From Gammaproteobacteria bacterium (GTDB lineage Bacteria; Pseudomonadota; Gammaproteobacteria; DSM-16500): a DNA stretch of 31,165 nt. Within the stretch, counting starts at the first letter, position 1; each line of letters starts with the position of its first letter. The notes under the pieces are model-generated. The model had not been told where the DNA came from. It saw only the letters and a list, made by a program, of their open reading frames with translations, and did no database searches. The stretch spans positions 1 through 31,165 of the forward strand of contig JAJONP010000009.1 in assembly GCA_021323555.1 (NCBI GenBank), in the 5' to 3' direction. Below are positions 26,273-31,165 of the stretch, one piece after another. The translations under genes were made by a program, and so were the position numbers.

Positions 26273-26906
26273 ACGGTATATACTGGATGGGAGCCTCTCG
26301 GATATCGCCAAAATACCTTATCAATCCTGTTACTGGAATTACTATGAATGCAAATAGAAAAGATAACACTATTTTTACTATTGTTAAGGTAAAAAATATC
26401 ATTATCCATTCATGAAATATTCTTTTATCAAAGAAAGACAATAATGAAAATACTAAAGAAAAGATAATTTCACCTGGCAAACTGGCGCACAGATAGCGTA
26501 TCGGCAAAAATCGACCATGACAAGAAATTTTCAATCTTTGCATGATATGGGTTGTCACTTTATATCCAGTGAGGGATGCAAGAACCCCGTTGACCATCAT
26601 GGTCGGTGTGGTAGAAATAATAGTATCAAGTTGTGAATCTTGTAAACATGCCCCTATAATTCCTATTTTCCCAAAAATAAAAAAAATAATTTGGCATACC
26701 ACTTTTCCATAAACCAGTTTGTCTGCCTCTTTGTTATTATAAATTTCAGTTGTTATATCTAAAATAAAAAATCCCAGGCAGAAAAAAATGACGCTGACAT
26801 TGAAAGGAAAAACAATGCCTAAAACTGTTACATTATAAAAATACTGATTAAATATCGTTGATAATAATTCAAAGACTAAAAAGACCATTGCCAAGTAAGT
26901 TATCAT
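26265..26906 (-). CDS. VUT/YhhQ-like membrane protein (putative queuosine-precursor transporter family)
   Basis: A 213-residue, six-helix-like membrane protein. FPFNVSVIFFCLGFFILDIT followed by TEIYNNKEADKLVYGK matches the VUT/YhhQ pattern (FP.T....D..TE.YG...A...V). RYLCASLPGEIIFSLVFSLL resembles the later R.......GQ..DS..F motif, with E in place of Q. YhhQ imports 7-deazaguanine precursors for tRNA queuosine. Whether this divergent copy keeps that substrate is unknown. It is coupled to the upstream gene by TAATG. Such a gene is cargo rather than a transfer gene. Confidence 0.6.
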   Translation of the reverse strand: MITYLAMVFLVFELLSTIFNQYFYNVTVLGIVFPFNVSVIFFCLGFFILDITTEIYNNKEADKLVYGKVVCQIIFFIFGKIGIIGACLQDSQLDTIISTTPTMMVNGVLASLTGYKVTTHIMQRLKISCHGRFLPIRYLCASLPGEIIFSLVFSLLSFFDKRIFHEWIMIFFTLTIVKIVLSFLFAFIVIPVTGLIRYFGDIREAPIQYIPFT

Positions 26907-27337
26907 TATTTTTTTTCATTTAGTTTTAAATTACAAAACGAAACATACTTTTTATACTTATCGCGCATCTCTTCCGTTGAATGATCTAACAAGGCCTCTG
27001 CTGTTGCAATAGAGATTATCATTTGCGCGTGATCCGATCTGAATAACGCAAATAATGTTTTTTTATTTAATTCATCAGCGGATCCATAAAGTAATTTTCT
27101 ACATCCAATTAATTTATAATAAATAATGGATTGAAGTTTATTATGCCTTTCCCTTACATCAATCCTATCCATGACATACTGATATTCTTTATCATCACTT
27201 GGCTTTAATACAAGTTCAAGCCAGCCTAAAAATAGGTTTATTGTTTCTTTTAGTTCATGAAGTAGTTTTATTAACATAGTCATAGTATCGCTCTCTTTTT
27301 TAAAGAGGGTTTCTTTAAAAAGGCTGACAACATCCAC
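26906..27337 (-). CDS. unknown helical protein coupled to the VUT-like gene
   Basis: A 143-residue protein I do not recognise. It is helical, with no signal or membrane segment; visible blocks are LIKLLHELKETINLFLGWLE, VRERHNKLQSIIYYKLIGCR and HAQMIISIATAEALLDHS. Two starts are possible: ATG 27337 has no clear ribosome site, while ATG 27283 (MTMLIKLL) has AAGAGAG about 8 nt upstream and may be the true start, giving 125 residues. A TATAAT (complement of 27350-27355) lies just upstream. Its stop and the next start share a base, so the pair is an operon. Confidence 0.65.
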   Translation of the reverse strand: MDVVSLFKETLFKKESDTMTMLIKLLHELKETINLFLGWLELVLKPSDDKEYQYVMDRIDVRERHNKLQSIIYYKLIGCRKLLYGSADELNKKTLFALFRSDHAQMIISIATAEALLDHSTEEMRDKYKKYVSFCNLKLNEKK

Positions 27338-27481
27338 AAGCAGTTTATCATTATACGTTGTATCACTCTCAACACTTAAATTAAAATACCAATATAATCA
27401 GCCTATTAAAAATCCCTGTCTATTGTAAACCTTTTATTTTTCTAGGTTAATCCATGTAGCTATTTGACATTCATTCACATC

Positions 27482-27571
27482 ACCGCCTCAATACCGCCTT
27501 AATAACCGCCTCAATACCGCCTTAATAACCGCCTCAATACCGCCTTAATAACCGCCTTAATACCGTCTTAA
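27482..27571. repeat. tandem array of eight 11/12-bp units
   Basis: ACCGCCTYAAT(A) is repeated eight times, with ACCG at 27482, 27493, 27505, 27516, 27528, 27539, 27551 and 27562. The spacing alternates 11 and 12, so the array is nearly four copies of a 23-bp unit (CTCAAT form then CTTAATA form), with the last units diverging (CTTAAT, then CGTCTTAAT). It starts right at the stop codon of the AlbA-domain gene and fills the gap to the next gene. It is not CRISPR-like, as there are no spacers. Possible roles are protein-binding iterons, or a replication-slippage tract at the 3' end of the gene. Confidence 0.95.
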
Positions 27572-28996
27572 TCATCTTTTTACTAAAAACCATCTTGCAC
27601 CTTTAGCTCTCCCTTCTAAATCTATTAATCCTTTTTCTTTTAATCGAGCAAGGTCATCTCGAAGAGTTCTCATTGCAGGCGCATCTTCGAGGTGACTTAA
27701 AATATCACTGATCGACATTTTCCTACCAATTGATAAGATTTTTAATATATTTTTTTGACGTAGTGTTAATTCAATTTGCGAAATAAAAACATTTTCGCCT
27801 GTTTCTTGGATAATACGCCCCATCCGTTCTTTAAAATGAAAAATGACCGCAAACCCACCTGAATACTCCTGAAATTCTGGTTCAGGTGTTCCATTTTTCT
27901 GACAATAACTTATCATGCGTAACGTTCCTGTTCCCCAACCTTCGACTAAACCTCTTTCGTAAAAAATTGTTGCGATTTCTTCATTTCTCGGATGGGATTC
28001 ATGCGGTTTTTTTAAATCTTCAATTTTTAGCTCCGGTGGTAATATACCCACATTCCATAGCTCTAATCTATCATCGTAAATTGCCAAAGAAATCGAAGCA
28101 GAACGGTTAACATAGTCGCGGTGAATGATGGCATTAATAAGAGCCTCTCTTAATGCAAGTGTGGGCACGGCAGGTTGATCAATACGTTGCATTCTATCTG
28201 GCTCAAAAAAACCCGCGATAGGAAGATGCCGTTTGACAAACTCATGGGCTTCAGACATTAAATGAAAAGCATTACCATAAATGCGTTGGTTATCTATAAA
28301 ATCGCCTGTCTTATCGACACCGATAAATCTAGCCATTTTTATCATGCAATTGGCATAGTTCGGTAAAACGTTTTTAGCATATAGAACAATCGCCGCATTG
28401 ATTAACTGATTATCTTTCAATAAGTTTAAATTACGGAGTATATGTTCAATATCATACTGTAGCGCCTCAACACTAATCCGACGATGATCCACGCCCTCTT
28501 TAATAGTGCGTCGAATTTCTTCATGATCAAGTGAGTCTAATTCATAGCCTGGTGCGGGTTGCTTTTCCCATGTATGGTTTAACTGTCCTCGGCGAACCAG
28601 TAATTGCTCATAAAGATGTTGCGACATGGATCCTGTGGAGGACTGAACACGCTCATAGGGACGACCATCATACACGTAAGGTGCATGACGCCCCAGCATC
28701 ACTTCGAGCACAATAATAAATTTACCCTCCTTAATAGGAATATAATGCACATCAATAGGCGCAGATGGTTCAATTTTTTTGATTTCGCGAGCGATTTCTT
28801 GGCGTGTATGATCCGTCACATCTTGCCCCACCCTTTGACCATCGTTCTTCACTCCTATTAATACGATACCTCCCCCTCTGTTCAAAAATGCACACGCTGT
28901 TTCAAACGCAGATTTTAATTGAGCAGTCGATTTTTTAAATTCGAGATGAGGTGATTCACCCTCCTGTATCAGCGCTGTGATTTGATCAATATCCAT
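27572..28996 (-). CDS. AlbA-domain / HATPase_c / winged-helix regulator (COG2865-type)
   Basis: Length is 474 residues. The N-terminal AlbA_2 (Schlafen-like) domain covers about 10-130, with ESPHLEFKKS and GGGIVLIGVKNDG. The GHKL-type ATP-binding region covers about 275-390, with REALINAIIHRDYVNRSASI, DDRLELWNVG, HESHPRNEEIA and GLVEGWGTGTLRM, all strong family motifs. A C-terminal winged helix covers about 405-474 (RQKNILKILSIGRKMSISDI ... LARLKEKGLIDLEG). These proteins are usually annotated as transcriptional regulators or RNA-binding proteins and often travel on mobile elements, sometimes in defence loci. The precise target is unknown. AAGG lies upstream of ATG 28996. Confidence 0.88.
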   Translation of the reverse strand: MDIDQITALIQEGESPHLEFKKSTAQLKSAFETACAFLNRGGGIVLIGVKNDGQRVGQDVTDHTRQEIAREIKKIEPSAPIDVHYIPIKEGKFIIVLEVMLGRHAPYVYDGRPYERVQSSTGSMSQHLYEQLLVRRGQLNHTWEKQPAPGYELDSLDHEEIRRTIKEGVDHRRISVEALQYDIEHILRNLNLLKDNQLINAAIVLYAKNVLPNYANCMIKMARFIGVDKTGDFIDNQRIYGNAFHLMSEAHEFVKRHLPIAGFFEPDRMQRIDQPAVPTLALREALINAIIHRDYVNRSASISLAIYDDRLELWNVGILPPELKIEDLKKPHESHPRNEEIATIFYERGLVEGWGTGTLRMISYCQKNGTPEPEFQEYSGGFAVIFHFKERMGRIIQETGENVFISQIELTLRQKNILKILSIGRKMSISDILSHLEDAPAMRTLRDDLARLKEKGLIDLEGRAKGARWFLVKR

Positions 28997-29020
28997 TAAA
29001 TTACCTTATGCATTTAGGGG

Positions 29021-29702
29021 TTAGCATTCTTTTTCTCTGCAAGAAACCGTCAAATATCCCTGCTTGTTCCATGACTTGTGCGGGAAAAATAGTTGCCGAA
29101 CTTTTTCTATGACGATTTCTATAAGCATTTGTAAATTTCTCAATTGTGATGCCATCGGATGAGACAGTAGCCTATCCGGTGCATCAACCAGTTTTTTTGG
29201 ATAAAAATTTACATCGGATGAGATAATTTTAGCACGCTTTTGGCGTTCCGCCTCAGTTTGTTTTGTAATAGCGCGTTGGGTGTGATCCAATCATTCAATT
29301 TTTTTATTTCAACACGTTTGGCCACCGCACCTCAAGTCTCCGTAGAGGTATCAAGCATTTTAGTCATTTCCGCATTCATCATCGCACCTTCTGATAAAAT
29401 TTTATCGCGTTAAAATTTTCTAACGCTATTGCGAGAAATTTGTGCTATTTGATCCATTGCTACATGCACATTTTAAATTGTAACTATATTTTTTACAGTA
29501 TCAACGAGTATAAAATAAACCGTATTTCTTATCCTATACCTCCATGGAATCATTAAATTTAACCCAGGTCTCGAATACTGATTATTTTTCTGAATCTCAA
29601 CAAAATACTTTTCTCGTACTGCTGAACGATTCGAAGGCCTAAAAATAATAAAAAAACAAAAATCAATACAATCATTCATGGAAATACATTGGATGAAAAC
29701 AT
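29021..29702 (-). pseudogene. decayed slipin (stomatin/SPFH family) gene
   Basis: Fragments in several frames line up in order with a slipin. An intact ribosome site (AAGGAG at 29711-29716) and ATG 29702 begin MFSSNVFP, followed by a stop, then MIVLIFVFLLFLGLRIVQQY (the membrane anchor). A frameshift leads to NNQYSRPGLNLMIPW and VYFILVDTVKNIVTI. Then come VAMDQIAQISRNSVRKF and a stop, RDKILSEGAMMNAEMTKMLD and a stop, VAKRVEIKKL and another frame change. The end, QRAITKQTEAERQKRAKIIS then KLVDAPDRLLSHPMASQLRN, matches the slipin C-terminus. The beta strand segment between LIPW and VYF is deleted. At least five lesions make it non-functional. The ORFs at 29021-29290 and 29473-29679 are pieces of it, not genes. 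Confidence 0.85.
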
Positions 29703-29747
29703 TGCTTTTACTCCTTAAACCGGCATCTTTTAATTGAAATACGCCTT

Positions 29748-31067
29748 TTACTTTACTTTACCTCCTGATTGACTGGCTTCATCCCGTTCTAACCGAGGAA
29801 GTAATATTTTCTCCAAATAATGTATACGAAGACAGGCAGTAATGGCTGGCGCTAAATTGACTCTCAGCGTTTCTTCTGGAACAATCAATCTTATTTCACT
29901 TGGAGAAAGTTTTTTTCTCCACATGGGAAATTCAATGTCTACTAATTCTTTTATCATTAAATTATACCTTTCTTTTTCTTTCTTTTTTTCTTCGAGTATT
30001 TTTTTCAACGCCAACTCTTTTTTAGAAATATAATTGGCTTCATTCCAAGATTGTCCTTTCCTTAGTACACCCATCAAAACATTTAAAGGATCTTTCTTTT
30101 TATATGCCTTTGTTTTTTCATTGTATTCAAGCCCGTATGCAAAATGATGAATAGATTCCTGAATTATTTCAGGCATTGTTGCATGAGTTTCGTATAACTG
30201 TTGCAACTGAGTTTCAGAAAACCCAAATTCCACTAAGGGTTCGTAATTTATTTTTTTCCAATCTTCCGGTAAAGAATTAGTAGTTTTTTTATTAATTAAA
30301 GAACTATTACTATATAGAGAATTTGCTAACGGATTTGCTAACGGTTCAGGAAGTCTTACACCTCTGTTATTTTGTTGATCTATCATCCATTGATATAAAG
30401 ATTTTGGTAATTCAAATACCCTATAAGCATTTTGACCACTTTTACGTTGCGTAACCTTTACGCCGCCCTTTTGGGTGATGCGAAAGATTAAATTTCTCGC
30501 TCTTTCTACGCTAATTTTTAAAGTATGACATATTTCCTCCGTACTGATAGGAGGAGAAAACAATGAGCCGTTATGATGACATTGCCAAAATATAAGCGTT
30601 AATAAACTCCGTTCTTTTTCTGAAAAATCCCTGAGGTCAGTAAACACTTTTTCTTCTTTTTTTGCTAACGGATTTTCTAACGGATCGCTAACGATTTGCT
30701 TACAGTTTGCTAACGGGAGACTAACAGTTTGCTTACGAAGCTTTAACGATTTACTAACGAATTGCGCACGGTTTTCTAACGATTTATTTCTCTTTTTCTG
30801 AACAAGCTCATTTTTTTTCCTTCCTTGTTTTAAAGGGGTTTGTGCCGCCACAACGATAGGGATGAACGAGGGTGGAGTCAGCGAATGAATTAAATTTTTA
30901 GCCCGCTCCTTTAGGGTACTCTGTAAGGAACATCTTTTTTGATCTGATAAGGCATAGGCCGCTTCTTTTTTGGAAGTAGCCCATTTATTTGATCGCGCTA
31001 AAGCGTTAAAAGCATTTCTTTTATGCTTTAAAAAAAATTGTTCTAATCTATTATTCGTAGTGGCCAT
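29748..31067 (-). CDS. winged-helix protein with internal repeat array, possible replication initiator
   Basis: A 439-residue protein. A basic N-terminal part covers 1-90; an 11-residue repeat region covers about 95-133 (pattern ANRKQTVSxPL); a winged-helix-like domain covers about 140-220 (SEKERSLLTLIFWQ, ISTEEICHTLKISVERARNL, GQNAYRVFELP); a PLANPLAN stretch follows, then a helical C-terminal half with a charged coiled coil (KKILEEKKKEKERYN). HTH-type DNA binding, a position away from tra, and an iteron-like array within the gene suggest plasmid replication initiation, or control of an ICE; I cannot confirm the family. The ATG at 31067 lies exactly at the end of an IS3 element, whose end also supplies the purine-rich AAGGGGGG ribosome site. 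The natural N-terminus may therefore be altered. Confidence 0.72.
   Translation of the reverse strand: MATTNNRLEQFFLKHKRNAFNALARSNKWATSKKEAAYALSDQKRCSLQSTLKERAKNLIHSLTPPSFIPIVVAAQTPLKQGRKKNELVQKKRNKSLENRAQFVSKSLKLRKQTVSLPLANCKQIVSDPLENPLAKKEEKVFTDLRDFSEKERSLLTLIFWQCHHNGSLFSPPISTEEICHTLKISVERARNLIFRITQKGGVKVTQRKSGQNAYRVFELPKSLYQWMIDQQNNRGVRLPEPLANPLANSLYSNSSLINKKTTNSLPEDWKKINYEPLVEFGFSETQLQQLYETHATMPEIIQESIHHFAYGLEYNEKTKAYKKKDPLNVLMGVLRKGQSWNEANYISKKELALKKILEEKKKEKERYNLMIKELVDIEFPMWRKKLSPSEIRLIVPEETLRVNLAPAITACLRIHYLEKILLPRLERDEASQSGGKVK
30326..30343. repeat. pair of CTAACG hexamers, 12-bp spacing
   Basis: CTAACG at 30326-30331 and 30338-30343, each preceded by ATTTG. On the minus strand the pair encodes PLAN PLAN. 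The same hexamer forms the larger array about 320 nt upstream in the gene, so this may be a secondary binding site or a local duplication. Confidence 0.7.
30665..30786. repeat. eleven-unit, 11-bp iteron-like array inside a coding sequence
   Basis: Consensus CTAACGRTTTG (plus strand). Units start at 30665, 30677, 30688, 30699, 30710, 30721, 30732, 30743, 30754, 30765 and 30776: one step of 12, then nine exact steps of 11. Six hexamers are perfect CTAACG. Units 30699, 30732 and 30765 (CTTACA, CTTACG, CGCACG) are the only ones whose minus-strand CGTTAG would read CGT TAG, a stop, in the frame of the host gene, and all three are altered so as to remove the stop. Because 3 x 11 bp is 33 bp, the same array produces an 11-residue protein repeat. 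A DNA-level function such as iterons or a nucleoprotein platform is the simplest reading. Confidence 0.93.
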
Positions 31068-31082
31068 GTCAAGCCCCCCTTT
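31067..31082. mobile_element. terminal repeat of an IS3-family element
   Basis: TGTCAAGCCCCCC at 31067-31079 has the TG terminus and C-run typical of IS3-family terminal repeats, and lies immediately after the transposase stop. The end of the element therefore falls at about 31067, where its last base (A on the minus strand) becomes the first base of the ATG of the adjoining gene. The other end and the target duplication are outside the window. Confidence 0.6.
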
Positions 31083-31165
31083 TTAGTACAACGGATTAGT
31101 AGAGATTAACTGTTTCTCAATAAATTTTTTAGGAGATAAATTTCCTAATGATTCATGAGGTCTTT
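31083..31165 (-). CDS. IS3-family transposase, C-terminal end (partial)
   Basis: Only the last 27 codons are in the window, with the stop TAA at 31083-31085. The residues RPHESLGNLSPKKFIEKQ are the classic end of the DDE integrase (OrfB) of IS3-family elements (RPH.SLG..TP..F). The gene continues beyond the right edge. Confidence 0.88.
   Translation of the reverse strand, partial: RPHESLGNLSPKKFIEKQLISTNPLY

Noticed and set aside
27482..27571. CRISPR array
   Set aside because: Repeats of 11-12 bp are directly adjacent with no unique spacers and no cas genes.
29021..29679. Two small intact genes at 29021-29290 and 29473-29679
   Set aside because: Both are fragments of a single slipin in correct order, joined by further slipin pieces in other frames.

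Overview
This A+T-rich window is the transfer region of a conjugative element (plasmid or ICE), probably from a gammaproteobacterium related to Legionella, Coxiella or Rickettsiella. The host guess rests on three things: a complete F-type (MPF-F) tra set, a CsrA paralogue placed directly in front of the pilin gene, and a divergent phage-type repressor. That combination recalls the regulatory modules (repressor, lvrA, lvrB, csrA/lvrC) described for Legionella conjugative islands. The host cannot be named from the sequence alone.

Layout. Nearly everything is on the minus strand, so the transfer operon reads from high to low coordinates. From 25192 down to 584 there is one long run of tightly packed, often overlapping genes: two tiny regulatory-module genes (one of 54 codons, newly read here), csrA, traA, traL, traE, traK, traB, traV, traC, trbI, traW, traU, a coiled-coil membrane protein, trbC, traN, traF, traH, traG, traD, traI and a 54-codon ORF after traI. 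Together they encode pilin, outer-membrane core (TraV/TraK/TraB), ATPase (TraC), pilus assembly and mating-pair proteins (TrbI, TraW, TraU, TrbC, TraN, TraF, TraH, TraG), coupling protein (TraD) and a very large MOB-F relaxase (TraI) with two helicase domains and a primase-like Toprim tail. A charged, low-complexity ORF lies at the left edge.

The 25193-25609 interval is the control region. It holds perfect palindromes, candidate promoters, and a leader for the tra operon rich in GGA motifs around an 8-bp stem. It is flanked by csrA on one side and a divergent S24-type repressor (25610-26272, plus strand) on the other. The repressor lacks the Ser/Lys cleavage dyad.

To the right lies accessory DNA: a VUT/YhhQ-like membrane protein coupled to an unknown gene, an 8-unit tandem array of 11/12-bp repeats, an AlbA-domain/HATPase/winged-helix regulator, a wrecked slipin (stomatin-family) gene, and a winged-helix protein that may be a replication initiator. 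Inside the coding sequence of that last gene are eleven hexamers at an almost exact 11-bp period. The three units that fall in the frame where the consensus would create a TAG stop are exactly those altered to avoid it. This DNA-level array inside a gene is the most striking signal in the window. The right edge is the 3' end of an IS3-family transposase whose terminal repeat abuts, and seems to contribute to, the start codon of that gene.
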